Shown here piece after piece: positions 24,244 through 32,912 of a stretch of 42,426 nt of DNA; within the stretch, counting starts at the first letter, position 1, and every line of letters starts with the position of its first letter. The notes under the pieces are model-generated. The model had not been told where the DNA came from. It saw only the letters and a list, made by a program, of their open reading frames with translations, and ran no database searches. A program made the translations under genes and the position numbers. The stretch comes from Saprospiraceae bacterium (GTDB lineage: Bacteria > Bacteroidota > Bacteroidia > Chitinophagales > Saprospiraceae): positions 1 through 42,426 of the forward strand of contig JAHQWA010000239.1 of NCBI GenBank assembly GCA_019634045.1. Reading direction: 5' to 3'.

Positions 24244-24282
24244 GAAAAAGGGGAAACAAATTAATTTTGTTTCCCCTTTTTC
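24244..24282. terminator. 17-bp bidirectional terminator
   Basis: The arms 24244-24260 and 24266-24282 pair perfectly over 17 bp across a five-base loop. The stem has four G-C pairs flanked by A/T tracts, so the T-tract in either direction is the 3' arm end. It serves the HTH gene on the plus strand and trmN6 on the minus strand, whose stop codon is 34 bases away. Confidence 0.85.
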
Positions 24283-24315
24283 ATGCCCTACTCCTTTACT
24301 ACAACACTATAGATA

Positions 24316-25056
24316 TTACGGATTTAGATAGAACGCCTCCGTCAAGGACCGGTAGGCCTCTGTTCTGTGTATGTCATCTTCTTGCATAAGTACCAAGGTA
24401 CTCGTGTGACTAGGGATTGCTTTAGCTTCTTTTTCAAAAACTAACAGCAATCGTTCCGCAGAGCGAGATGGCTTAGGTTGGACCTCGATCATCTGCGTAC
24501 AATATAGATGATAGCTTTCTGCTAGCTCTTTGAATCTTAGACCTTCTAGGAGCGGTAAGATCGTAGCAAAGCGGCCACCTTTGTTCAGTAGGCGGCGAAC
24601 AGCGCGCAACAAATCGTTGTGTGGTAGCTTCACTGTGTGCCGGACACTATTCCTATCTTGGTTAAAGCTGAACGTCCCTCCAGAAAAGAAAGGGGGATTG
24701 CTCACAATTAGATCAAAGCCCTCCTCGATTCCTTTGGGTAGTTCAAAATCCTGAATGGCCCCTAGGTGAGCCATCAAGCGATCTGCCCAGGGCGCCTGTC
24801 CCATGTTTTCCTTTGCTTGTTGGAAAGCTTCTTCTTCGATTTCCACGGCGTGGATCAATCCTTCTTCACATCGCTGTGCTAGCATTATAGCAATCAATCC
24901 CGTTCCTGTTCCTATATCGAGAACAGTCTTAGCTGCTCCAATAGGAGCCCAGGCCCCCAACAGGACACCGTCCGTACCCACTTGCATGGTACAACGATCC
25001 TGTTCCACAGTAAACTGCTTAAAAACAAACGGTTTGATGGCCTTAGAGGGAGTCAT
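24316..25056 (-). CDS. trmN6: tRNA1(Val) adenine-37 N6-methyltransferase
   Basis: The 246-residue SAM-dependent methyltransferase matches the YfiC/TrmN6 family: FKQFTVEQDRCTMQVGTDGVLLGAW at the N-terminus, SAM-binding DIGTGTGLIAIMLAQR, the catalytic NPPF in SNPPFFSGGTFSFNQDRNSVRHT, and KLPHNDLLRAVRRLLNKGGRFATILP. The D-x-G-T-D-G-V-L-L block and NPPFF followed by R-x-x-x-R-H are family-specific. It modifies A37 of valine tRNA in the cytoplasm. It lies downstream of the receptor/DUF5689 pair, separated from it by a strong hairpin at 25099-25148. Confidence 0.93.
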   Translation of the reverse strand: MTPSKAIKPFVFKQFTVEQDRCTMQVGTDGVLLGAWAPIGAAKTVLDIGTGTGLIAIMLAQRCEEGLIHAVEIEEEAFQQAKENMGQAPWADRLMAHLGAIQDFELPKGIEEGFDLIVSNPPFFSGGTFSFNQDRNSVRHTVKLPHNDLLRAVRRLLNKGGRFATILPLLEGLRFKELAESYHLYCTQMIEVQPKPSRSAERLLLVFEKEAKAIPSHTSTLVLMQEDDIHRTEAYRSLTEAFYLNP

Positions 25057-25098
25057 GTTTAGTGTATTGCTATTATGTAAGCTTGCCGTATGTACAAA

Positions 25099-25148
25099 AC
25101 TTGGGAACCGGAGATTTATTCAGCATTCTGAATTTCCAGTTCCCAAGT
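25099..25148 (-). terminator. Hairpin terminator of the receptor-DUF5689 operon
   Basis: ACTTGGGAAC (25099-25108) pairs perfectly with 25139-25148. ATTCAG/CTGAAT (25118-25123 with 25128-25133) closes the inner loop, making a long, slightly interrupted hairpin. On the minus strand it is followed by TTTTG, a short T-run. It separates the DUF5689 gene from trmN6. Confidence 0.65.
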
Positions 25149-25179
25149 CTTTTGAGTAGCTAGTTAGTAAAGGGCAGTT

Positions 25180-27207
25180 CTACTGCTCCACTATATCTGT
25201 TAGGTTTCTAATGTTTAACTGAGCTGCGTTGAATTCAGAAACAATAGCAGTGAGCGTAACCTCTCCATTTGGAAGTGTGCTTCCAGAAAAGGATGCCTGG
25301 CTTCGCGTAAATAGGGTAAGGGATCCACTTGGATCTGTGATTGTCTGTGAACCAGCGTAGGTTCCACTGGGGAAACTTACATCCTTGATAACGACCAAGG
25401 TGGACTCCCATTCTTCTAGGTTATCAGCCACCTGCTTTAAAGTAGCTTCCCTAGGCGTTGGAAGTGTTCCCATTCCTTTGGTCGTAGCGTTTTGTAAGGG
25501 CACATCATTTACCTGAAGTAAGCCATTGTACTCAGATAGCTCTTGGGCAGAGACTACAACCTCCAACTCCTCTCCTAAGGCAAAGGCATGCTCGGCATCA
25601 AAACGAAGGACAATTCCACGATCTCCATCCTGCAATACCAGGTTTCTTCCCGTAATATTTTCGTTGCTAAGGTCTGAAATCACTATTCCTGACAGCACTT
25701 TATTGTTAGGAGCAACCGTGCCTCCATCCTCAAATATTTCGCGAAGTTCGCCTGCTGAAATCGGCTCATTGTCGCCTCCGACATTACCTCCCCCATCTGC
25801 ACTGATATCGTCCAAGTTACGGATAATCACTTGCGGGTCATTAAATTCAGAAACCACCGCTACTATATCTGTCGTACCAGCAGGCACTGCTGCCCCTGAG
25901 AAACTCGCCGCGCCACGAGTAAACATACTCATGGAACCAGAAGCATCAGTGATAGTGAGATTGCCGTTATAGGTGTTCCCACCTGTGATGGTGGCGCCCT
26001 TAATTTCAACCAAAGTTGACTCCCAGGCTTCTGCGTTGGCTAGGATTTCACTAATCGTCGCTGATCGTGGAGTTGGCGCCGTGCCAGCACCATTAGAGGT
26101 GGCTCCAGCATTGGTCACCCCCGCTAATTGTAACAAACCATTGAATTCCGAAAATTCAACTTCAGAAACTACCACTTCTACATCCTCTCCTAGGTCAAAA
26201 TCGTGGAAGTCACTAAAGCGAATCACGATACCTTTGTCTCCATCCTGTAACACCATATTTCTACCATCCCAGTTCTCATTAGCCCTATCGGAAATCACTA
26301 CGCCTCGAACCTTCGTATCCGCACCAACACCTGACGCCCCACCATCATAGGCAGCTCTGATTTCTCCGATACTTACTAAAGACTCTCCACCCGTTCCTGC
26401 ACCGCATCTCGTGGACGCCATTTGCAAATCGCTTGGACGTCTCACCAACAATTGGCGGGTGTCTCTAAAAACACTTAAAACGCCGATAAATGATCCTTTG
26501 CCTTCCGGAGTCAATTCAGCAGCAAAATCAGAGAAGCCACTGGTACGTACTACTAGGCTATTACCCTTACAATCTTCCAAATCTCTATTTACAGAGAAAC
26601 GATTTACGGCATCTGCATAGGGTGCGCCCGCGGAGGCGGAGGCAAATTGCACATCATCTAGTTGAATTACTTTACTCAAGAGCTGATCCAATCTTGCTGC
26701 ATCATTTAGGTCCTCAATTGTCACCACCTCTGGTGTAACAAATTGATCTCTATCTTTAACAAAAAGATGGTTCTTGATCAATAGTTCTTCGACAGGGTCC
26801 TCCGCTGAGCCATTGATCTGGTAAGTTCCATTGTAATCACCGATATATAAGCCTTGCAGTTTGAGCAGAATAACCGTTCCTTCAGCATAGGTATTAAATA
26901 GTCCCGTAGCATTCAGGCGAATCAAAAACCCACCCGTAGCATCCTGTACGGCAATCTGACGAAAGAGATTCCCTGTCTGATCATCTGCACCTACCGTAAC
27001 TTCCACAATTACATCATCGTCAATTCGCTTGGCTGTTTGTCCAATCGTATGCAGGGTCTTAACTTCCGCTACCGTCGCATTGGCCGTCAAGGTGGTAAGT
27101 CCGTCTAATGGTGGCTCATCAAAATCTTGGTCTACACAACCCCACCAAGTAGTCATAAAGAGCGAGAGAAAAACGTAAAATGAGATTTTTTTATAGTTAG
27201 TGAACAT
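25180..27207 (-). CDS. DUF5689 lipoprotein with three OB-like domains
   Basis: The 675-residue protein has a lipoprotein-type signal (FLSLFMTTWWGC, C24; the WWGC lipobox is unusual). Three DUF5689-type units follow, at about 45-265, 277-472 and 480-675. The last two are clear duplicates: IGEIRAAYDGG / AGELREIFEDG, VVISDRANENWDGRNMVLQD / IVISDLSNENITGRNLVLQD, EAWESTLVEIKGATI / EEWESTLVVIKDVSF, and VVSEFNDPQVIIRNLDDI / IVSEFNAAQLNIRNLTDI. The fold is thought to be OB-like, as in proteins next to or fused with extracellular nucleases. It lies 39 bases downstream of a TonB-receptor gene on the same strand and is probably its outer-membrane lipoprotein partner. Ligand unknown; nucleic acid is suggested by the divergent EEP gene. 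Confidence 0.85.
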   Translation of the reverse strand: MFTNYKKISFYVFLSLFMTTWWGCVDQDFDEPPLDGLTTLTANATVAEVKTLHTIGQTAKRIDDDVIVEVTVGADDQTGNLFRQIAVQDATGGFLIRLNATGLFNTYAEGTVILLKLQGLYIGDYNGTYQINGSAEDPVEELLIKNHLFVKDRDQFVTPEVVTIEDLNDAARLDQLLSKVIQLDDVQFASASAGAPYADAVNRFSVNRDLEDCKGNSLVVRTSGFSDFAAELTPEGKGSFIGVLSVFRDTRQLLVRRPSDLQMASTRCGAGTGGESLVSIGEIRAAYDGGASGVGADTKVRGVVISDRANENWDGRNMVLQDGDKGIVIRFSDFHDFDLGEDVEVVVSEVEFSEFNGLLQLAGVTNAGATSNGAGTAPTPRSATISEILANAEAWESTLVEIKGATITGGNTYNGNLTITDASGSMSMFTRGAASFSGAAVPAGTTDIVAVVSEFNDPQVIIRNLDDISADGGGNVGGDNEPISAGELREIFEDGGTVAPNNKVLSGIVISDLSNENITGRNLVLQDGDRGIVLRFDAEHAFALGEELEVVVSAQELSEYNGLLQVNDVPLQNATTKGMGTLPTPREATLKQVADNLEEWESTLVVIKDVSFPSGTYAGSQTITDPSGSLTLFTRSQASFSGSTLPNGEVTLTAIVSEFNAAQLNIRNLTDIVEQ

Positions 27208-27246
27208 AGTTATCCTGTTTATCGATTATGGTTTTTGAAGTTCAAA

Positions 27247-30084
27247 TTAGATTCGGAAAGTCAGACTGAGAAAGAAGGTGCGGCCACGACTGTAGAAGTA
27301 TCGATTTGGGAAACGACCGACATCTTTACCTTCAAAGTCAAAACGAAACTGCTCATATCCACCAGTAATGAAATCCTGCTTATTCAGGATATTACTGACA
27401 CCTAGGTTCAAATAAATGAATAGATCATTGATCTTCCAGGATTTACCCCCAAAGAAGTCCACGGTAAATGCCGCTGGGGCTCGTTCTTGATCAATAATTT
27501 CTCTCCAAAGACTGGAACCTTGTTCCACCACCTGATTCGTAAACTCAGGATTGGCCACGTTGGATACGGCTGCTAAAGTTCTTCTTTCTGGATAAAAATC
27601 AATCCAAACATCTTCGAAGTAGTTGAAGTTTAGATTAGCAAACCAGAAGTCTTTACCATTGTAATGCACCCCAAAGGTATATGCCTTTTGTGGAGTGCCA
27701 CTAATATTGAAGTTCTTGATGAATACGGTCTTAGCAGGGATAGGTTCCGCTCGATTATCGATGTAAGCCACCGCAGTGGGGCGATTCGTGTATTGATATT
27801 CACCAATTGCGGCCACGGCGCTCAGGCGTAGTCTAGACATCACCTCCACCTCAGCTGCTAGTTCCAAGCCCATATGACGCGTATCCATGCCCGTCATGAT
27901 GTAGTTTACAAAACCGCCGGAAGTACTTCCATCATTATTAATGATGGCATTATCCAGGTAGAAACTTCTATTGAATAATTGATCTTTGAAGGTCGTGTAA
28001 TACCCAAAGACCCTGGCATTGGCATAGGGTGCTTTTAGCAAATAACCTCCCTCAATACCTTGAATCTTCACTTGTTCCAAACCAGGAACCGTCTGATTTC
28101 GCGTACGTGGAGAAGTAAAGGAGTAGCGCGCATAAGGCGCTTGCAACTGATAATTACCATTAAACACTAGGTAATTTCTTCCATCTATCTTATAAGTAGC
28201 TCCCCCTTTAAATTGATAGTCCAGGAAGTTCAAACGCTCAGACTCGCCAATAGAGGTCTCTGGGAACTTTCCATTCTGTACCAGGCCTTCTCTCCAGAAG
28301 GTTGTATTATTCAAAGAAGCCGCCAGGAAAAAATCGAAGCGATCCAGGCTAAAATTGGTTTGCAACCAGGCATTAGCCTTGCGGATATTCATCTGATAAT
28401 GATAGCCAAAAACATCTCCTTCACGGACCACACGATTTGGGCGAGAGAGATCATTTTGAATAAAGTCATTGCTTGCGCCCGGTTCAAATTCTGCGAACTT
28501 ATCAATGTCTACGTAATAATCACCGCCCAAGAGGTCAAGAACCGTCTTGAAGTTATCTCCCAGATAAGCTTGGTAGCCTACCCCACCGCTCAAAGCTATT
28601 CGATCATTGATAAAAGATTCGAATCGATTATTAAAACTAATAACTTCACTATCGTATCGACGGTCTTCCAATATATAGTTGGAACGATTTCCGCTTACAT
28701 TATTTCCCGCAATTCCATCAACATCAGTGATCGTTTGGAAATTATTTCGGTTGGCATTATACATGCTTGTCCAGTCGATCTGGCGCGCATCCTCTGAATT
28801 ACGAAGTAGATCCGCAACCGCATCTGCCTGTTCATTATCTATAAAACTAGGCAACTTGCGGTAATAGTCAGGGCGTGGATCCGGTGCATCATACCAATCA
28901 ATGGCGGAGCTACCATAGCGTCCACCTTGGTAAGCCACGGAGGTAGTGATGGTGGTCGCATCCCCTACTGTCCAATCGTGCCTCAAAATGGCCATAGGTT
29001 GATGAGTATCACTCACTCTGGAGTTTCTCTTTTCTCCCTCCTGATATCCCCAATACGAATTGTAGTAATTGCTTCCGGCAAGATCGTAGAGCTCCTGAGT
29101 GGCAGCCCCCGAACGTCCTCTCTTATTGGGTGCACCAAAAGCAGTAAGATTCAGTAGATGATTATCTCCTAATTTCTTATCTACGGATAGGAAATAAGAA
29201 TAGGCATCGTAAAAGGTACCTGCCTGGTACCCCTCCTGTGCCCATCTTTGGGAAGCTGAAACGGTCAAAGCCCAACCAGAAGGCAACATGCCTGTGCTAT
29301 GGGTGGCCATGGTTCTGTGGTCATAGGATCGATTGGAGATGGCATAAGAAACTCGAGTTTGCTTACGCTGCGTCGAAGCTCTTGTGTCGATGGCTGTTGC
29401 CCCGCCGATTCTACCAATACTATAGGAATTGGACCCCAAACCGACATCTGTGTTTCGGTTTCTTAAAACATCATTTAAACCACCCCATTTGCCCCAAAAC
29501 ACACCGCCACTTTCGGGATCGTTGACCTCGATATTATTGAGGAACATACTAGTGTGCTCGGAGCGGTACCCCCGAAAATTGAAGCGATAAGACCCAAAGA
29601 CAAACCCGATCGTGTTCACGAAGCGGTCTCGAGAGGCCGTTAAGATTCCCGAAATACTCTGAGCTCCAGCGCTGTTTTGGTCATCTGTACTCAGTGTCAC
29701 GGTTGGAATGAGTTCCTCCGCTGCAATCACATTTAGATTTTCTTCCGCAAGCAAGCGTTTGGTACCAATGCTGACGTTTCTCCGGCCGGCCACCGACACG
29801 GCTACTTCAAGCGTTTGATACCCCCCACCTACAATCGTGAGCACTACTTGATCAACCGCAGCTGAAACTTGTAGTTCGAAATTGCCATCAAAGTCAGTAA
29901 AACTACTGTTTGACAATGACTTGACCTCTGCTCCCACGATAGGTTCGTCGGTCTGCTCGTCGATTAACTTCCCGCGAATTGTAGCTAACTGTGAAAATAC
30001 AAGGAGAGGAAAAAATAGGCTGAATAGCCCTAAGGAAATGGCACGTTTTAAGACCGTACCTGAAAAATGAAAAGGACTCTGCAT
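27247..30084 (-). CDS. TonB-dependent receptor with carboxypeptidase-like N-terminal domain
   Basis: The 945-residue protein starts at the ATG at 30084. It has a signal peptide ending LVFSQ, then a CarboxypepD_reg-like domain (ATIRGKLIDEQTDEPIVGAEVKSL...FTDFDGNFELQV, ~35-115), as in SusC-type receptors. The plug follows (FRGYRSEHTSMFLNNIEVNDPESGG, then YSIGRIGGATAIDTR), then a long barrel ending FFLSLTFRI. The usual GGA..I plug motif is present as RIGGATAI. No susD gene is adjacent; instead the downstream DUF5689 lipoprotein gene follows 39 bases later. The -7 box TAACTTTG on the minus strand at 30167-30160 probably drives the pair. It imports an unknown ligand across the outer membrane. Confidence 0.93.
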   Translation of the reverse strand: MQSPFHFSGTVLKRAISLGLFSLFFPLLVFSQLATIRGKLIDEQTDEPIVGAEVKSLSNSSFTDFDGNFELQVSAAVDQVVLTIVGGGYQTLEVAVSVAGRRNVSIGTKRLLAEENLNVIAAEELIPTVTLSTDDQNSAGAQSISGILTASRDRFVNTIGFVFGSYRFNFRGYRSEHTSMFLNNIEVNDPESGGVFWGKWGGLNDVLRNRNTDVGLGSNSYSIGRIGGATAIDTRASTQRKQTRVSYAISNRSYDHRTMATHSTGMLPSGWALTVSASQRWAQEGYQAGTFYDAYSYFLSVDKKLGDNHLLNLTAFGAPNKRGRSGAATQELYDLAGSNYYNSYWGYQEGEKRNSRVSDTHQPMAILRHDWTVGDATTITTSVAYQGGRYGSSAIDWYDAPDPRPDYYRKLPSFIDNEQADAVADLLRNSEDARQIDWTSMYNANRNNFQTITDVDGIAGNNVSGNRSNYILEDRRYDSEVISFNNRFESFINDRIALSGGVGYQAYLGDNFKTVLDLLGGDYYVDIDKFAEFEPGASNDFIQNDLSRPNRVVREGDVFGYHYQMNIRKANAWLQTNFSLDRFDFFLAASLNNTTFWREGLVQNGKFPETSIGESERLNFLDYQFKGGATYKIDGRNYLVFNGNYQLQAPYARYSFTSPRTRNQTVPGLEQVKIQGIEGGYLLKAPYANARVFGYYTTFKDQLFNRSFYLDNAIINNDGSTSGGFVNYIMTGMDTRHMGLELAAEVEVMSRLRLSAVAAIGEYQYTNRPTAVAYIDNRAEPIPAKTVFIKNFNISGTPQKAYTFGVHYNGKDFWFANLNFNYFEDVWIDFYPERRTLAAVSNVANPEFTNQVVEQGSSLWREIIDQERAPAAFTVDFFGGKSWKINDLFIYLNLGVSNILNKQDFITGGYEQFRFDFEGKDVGRFPNRYFYSRGRTFFLSLTFRI

Positions 30085-30159
30085 CAAGGATACATTTTGA
30101 TTTTTACATTTGGTTACTTTTAACCTTTAGTCGTAGGGTGTGTTTTTTTCAGGGCGGCA

Positions 30160-30167
30160 CAAAGTTA
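30160..30167 (-). promoter_or_regulatory. -7 box for the receptor-DUF5689 operon
   Basis: TAACTTTG on the minus strand (30167 to 30160) matches TAnnTTTG, 76 bases before the receptor ATG. No -33 TTTG is found at the right distance. The 261-base divergent region also holds a near-match TACTTTGG (30297-30304) toward the EEP gene. Confidence 0.45.
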
Positions 30168-30345
30168 ACATTTCAGATCAATTGCCTGTTGGTAATCTTC
30201 AAAAAATTAACACAAATTTCATCTTCAAGCTTTCTAAATTTAGCTACTTTTCTGTTTCTATACTCAATAAATCACCAGAATTTCTTGGATTTTGGGTACT
30301 TTGGCGCCGTTTTTGTCAGACTTATTACGAACAACCATAAAACCG

Positions 30346-31386
30346 ATGAGAATAACAATCTTTAGCCTGCTTTTACTTCTTAGTACTGTTCATCTTTCCG
30401 CTCAAAACAAAAAACAATATCGCGTTGGCGCCGTTGGCTTCTACAATTTCGAAAACCTGTTCGACATTGAGGATGACCCAGCTATTCGCGATGAAGAATA
30501 CACCCCTAATGGGAGCCGAAACTGGACAAAGGACCTCTACCAAACCAAGTTAGATAATTTGGCAAAGGTAGTTTCTGAGATGGGCACCGATGTGACTCCT
30601 GACGGCATGAGCTTACTTGGGGTAGCTGAGGTGGAAAATCGCAAGGTCTTAGAAGACTTCGTTATCCAGCCTGCTATCAAGAAGCGCAATTACCAGATTG
30701 TCCATTTTGATTCTCCCGATCGTAGGGGCATTGATGTAGCCCTCTTATATCAGCCCAAGTATTTTAAGGTAGAAAAGGCCGCGGCCCTTCCCGTAGAAAT
30801 TTTTGAAGGGAATGGCGATCGAAAGTATACCCGTGATGTTTTGTATGTATCTGGCAAATTTGACAAAGACCTGATTCACGTCTTTGTCAACCATTGGCCA
30901 TCTCGAAGTGGTGGCGCGGCAGCAAGTCAAGCCTATCGGAATGCCGCAGCGATGGAAGTCAAGTTAATCTGTGATTCCTTATTGCAGGATGACCCAAAAG
31001 CCAAAATCGTGATCATGGGCGACCTGAACGATGACCCCAGTAGCCCCAGCGTCAAGAAAGTGTTGAATGCCAAGTACAAGACCAAAGCACTCAAAGGGCC
31101 AGGCTTCTTCAATCCCATGCATGCCTACTTTCGTAAAGGAATTGGAACTTTGGCCTATCGTGACGCTTGGAATCTCTTTGATCAGATCATAATTTCAGAA
31201 GGTCTGCTTAACAACGATAACGCTGGTTACCAATACTACAAAGCACAGATCTTCTCGCCCAAATACTTATATCAAAAGACGGGCAACTTTAAAGGTTATC
31301 CCTTCCGTACATTTGGTGGAAATACCTATCTTGGTGGATACAGTGACCACTTTCCTGTTTACATCTTTTTGATAAAATCCGTTTAG
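30346..31386 (+). CDS. Secreted endonuclease/exonuclease/phosphatase-family protein
   Basis: The 346-residue protein starts at the ATG at 30346, directly before its signal peptide (MRITIFSLLLLLSTVHLSAQ). It has the EEP/DNase I-like catalytic order: FYNFENLFDIEDD (metal-binding N/E), GVAEVENRKVLEDFV (catalytic E), VHFDSPDRRGIDVALLYQP, FVNHWPSRSGG (H), IVIMGDLNDDPSSPSV (D and N) and GGYSDHFPVYI (terminal D-H). All catalytic positions are present. It is likely a periplasmic or secreted nuclease or phosphodiesterase. It is divergent from the TonB receptor/DUF5689 operon, which suggests one pathway for extracellular DNA, RNA or phosphate. No T9SS sorting domain is seen. Confidence 0.92.
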   Translation: MRITIFSLLLLLSTVHLSAQNKKQYRVGAVGFYNFENLFDIEDDPAIRDEEYTPNGSRNWTKDLYQTKLDNLAKVVSEMGTDVTPDGMSLLGVAEVENRKVLEDFVIQPAIKKRNYQIVHFDSPDRRGIDVALLYQPKYFKVEKAAALPVEIFEGNGDRKYTRDVLYVSGKFDKDLIHVFVNHWPSRSGGAAASQAYRNAAAMEVKLICDSLLQDDPKAKIVIMGDLNDDPSSPSVKKVLNAKYKTKALKGPGFFNPMHAYFRKGIGTLAYRDAWNLFDQIIISEGLLNNDNAGYQYYKAQIFSPKYLYQKTGNFKGYPFRTFGGNTYLGGYSDHFPVYIFLIKSV

Positions 31387-31397
31387 GCACAGCACCA

Positions 31398-32693
31398 GTG
31401 AGTATTGACAAAAAAGTATTAGAGCTCAGTGATGATTTCAAGTATGTTCTTGATAACCTGGAAAAAGACAAAAGCAATTTATTTGTAACCGGTCGAGCAG
31501 GGACTGGTAAATCTACCCTACTCCAACTTTTTAGAAATACCACGCACAAAAAGACGGTAGTTCTTGCTCCTACGGGCATTGCAGCCCTAAATGTCAAAGG
31601 GCAAACCATTCATTCTTTTTTCGGCTTCCCTCCGAAGCCATTGGATCGGAGTGAAATCAAGAAAAGGCGTGATCGTCGCCTGTACAAGAAGATGGAGGTA
31701 CTGATCATTGATGAGATCTCTATGGTGAGGGCTGACTTACTGGACAATATAGACTACTTCCTGCGCGTCAATCGAGAGAACCCGTATCCTTTCGGCGGCG
31801 TCCAAGTGGTTTTTTTTGGGGACCTATTCCAGTTGCCTCCTATCGTATCCTCTGAGGCTGAAAAGCAATTGTTTGAGCATTATTACGAAAGTCCCTATTT
31901 CTTCTCGGCCAAGGTATTCGAAGAAGACTTCACCTTGGACAAAATCGAACTGCGGAAAGTATACCGGCAGGAGAATCGATATTTTTTGCGTTTGTTAGAT
32001 AGCATAAGGCTCAATCAAATGGATTACGATGATCTAGAAGATCTTAATCAAAGACACCTTCCCGCCTTTGAAGCAGAAGATTTCTACATCACCCTTTCTG
32101 CTCGTAATGCCAAAGTAAACAGCATCAATCGAAAGGAAATCGATAAGATTCCTTACCCTGCCTACCTCTACCAGGCCGCTATCACTGGCGCCTTCCCAAC
32201 CAATCTCTTTCCCACCGAGGCAGGTCTGCAATTGAAGCTGCATGCTCAGGTTATGTTTCTCAAAAATGACCCTCAAAAGAAATTTGTAAATGGTACCATT
32301 GGGAAAGTAGTCAAACTTGAAAATGACAAGGTGACCATACTCGTCGAGGAGTTCGGCCAAAAACGGGAGGTAGAAGTAGAAGCCATGGATTGGGAAATTC
32401 AAAAGTATAAGCTCCACCCCAATGACCCAAACAAGATTGAAACTGAGGTGATTGGAACCTTCAAGCAGATTCCCTTAAAACTAGCCTGGGCGATCACGGT
32501 GCATAAGTCCCAAGGAAAGACCTTTGACAAGGTAATCATCGACATGGGACGCGGAGCTTTTGAATTCGGACAAACCTACGTAGCGCTCAGTAGATGCCGA
32601 ACTTTGGAAGGCATTGTCTTAAAGCAGCCGATCAAGCCCAGAGACATCATGACCGACGAAAGAATAATTGAATGGTATGAGACGCATTTTTGA
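31398..32693 (+). CDS. Pif1/Dda-like DNA helicase (superfamily 1B)
   Basis: The 431-residue ATPase starts at a GTG (31398), 11 bases after the nuclease stop; no closer ATG exists before the conserved part. It has Walker A GRAGTGKST (32-40), motif Ia VVLAPTGIAALNVKGQTIHSFF, Walker B VLIIDEISMVRADLLD, motif III VVFFGDLFQLPPI, and motifs V-VI AITVHKSQGKTFDKVIID plus TYVALSRCRTLEGI. This is the compact bacterial Pif1/RecD2-like helicase common in Bacteroidota, unwinding DNA 5' to 3' in the cytoplasm. It may be co-transcribed with the secreted nuclease, though the two act in different compartments, so the link may be accidental. Confidence 0.9.
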   Translation: MSIDKKVLELSDDFKYVLDNLEKDKSNLFVTGRAGTGKSTLLQLFRNTTHKKTVVLAPTGIAALNVKGQTIHSFFGFPPKPLDRSEIKKRRDRRLYKKMEVLIIDEISMVRADLLDNIDYFLRVNRENPYPFGGVQVVFFGDLFQLPPIVSSEAEKQLFEHYYESPYFFSAKVFEEDFTLDKIELRKVYRQENRYFLRLLDSIRLNQMDYDDLEDLNQRHLPAFEAEDFYITLSARNAKVNSINRKEIDKIPYPAYLYQAAITGAFPTNLFPTEAGLQLKLHAQVMFLKNDPQKKFVNGTIGKVVKLENDKVTILVEEFGQKREVEVEAMDWEIQKYKLHPNDPNKIETEVIGTFKQIPLKLAWAITVHKSQGKTFDKVIIDMGRGAFEFGQTYVALSRCRTLEGIVLKQPIKPRDIMTDERIIEWYETHF

Positions 32694-32740
32694 TCGCTGA
32701 CCTTCTTTTTTTATTCGGCTTTTTCTTATTTTGCTTCCTA

Positions 32741-32748
32741 TAAATTTG
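32741..32748 (+). promoter_or_regulatory. -7 box of the 44-residue membrane peptide gene
   Basis: TAAATTTG matches TAnnTTTG exactly and lies 28 bases before the ATG at 32777. No good -33 element is present at 19-21 bases. Confidence 0.45.
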
Positions 32749-32776
32749 CATTTTCCTACTTAAATCTTACTTTCCT

Positions 32777-32911
32777 ATGGCTAAACGATCAAAGAAGAAA
32801 TTGCGGCAGGAGGCCAAAGAACGAAAAGAAACTAAGAAATTCTTTACGGTGGTGGCAGTCTCAACGGTGGTCCTAATCGTACTGCTATACATCATTTACC
32901 AGGGAGCCTAA
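32777..32911 (+). CDS. 44-residue single-pass membrane peptide
   Basis: ATG at 32777 opens a 44-codon frame: a strongly basic N-terminus (MAKRSKKKLRQEAKERKETK) followed by one hydrophobic segment (FFTVVAVSTVVLIVLLYIIY) and a short tail QGA. The positive-inside rule predicts a cytoplasmic N-terminus and a C-terminal anchor in the inner membrane. A -7 box lies just upstream and the stop codon is one base from the end of the convergent membrane-protein gene, so the frame fits neatly between its neighbours. No family is recognised. Similar basic-plus-anchor micropeptides are often partners of larger membrane proteins. Confidence 0.6.
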   Translation: MAKRSKKKLRQEAKERKETKKFFTVVAVSTVVLIVLLYIIYQGA

Positions 32912-32912
32912 T

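Noticed and set aside
28213-28797. A 194-codon open frame on the plus strand inside the TonB receptor gene
   Set aside because: It lies fully antisense to a well-supported receptor gene, has no recognisable domain, and is a product of codon bias in the opposite frame.
30138-30365. A 75-codon plus-strand frame in the divergent region before the EEP gene
   Set aside because: Runs through the promoter region into the EEP coding start in another frame, shows no signal peptide or domain, and is AT-rich by chance.
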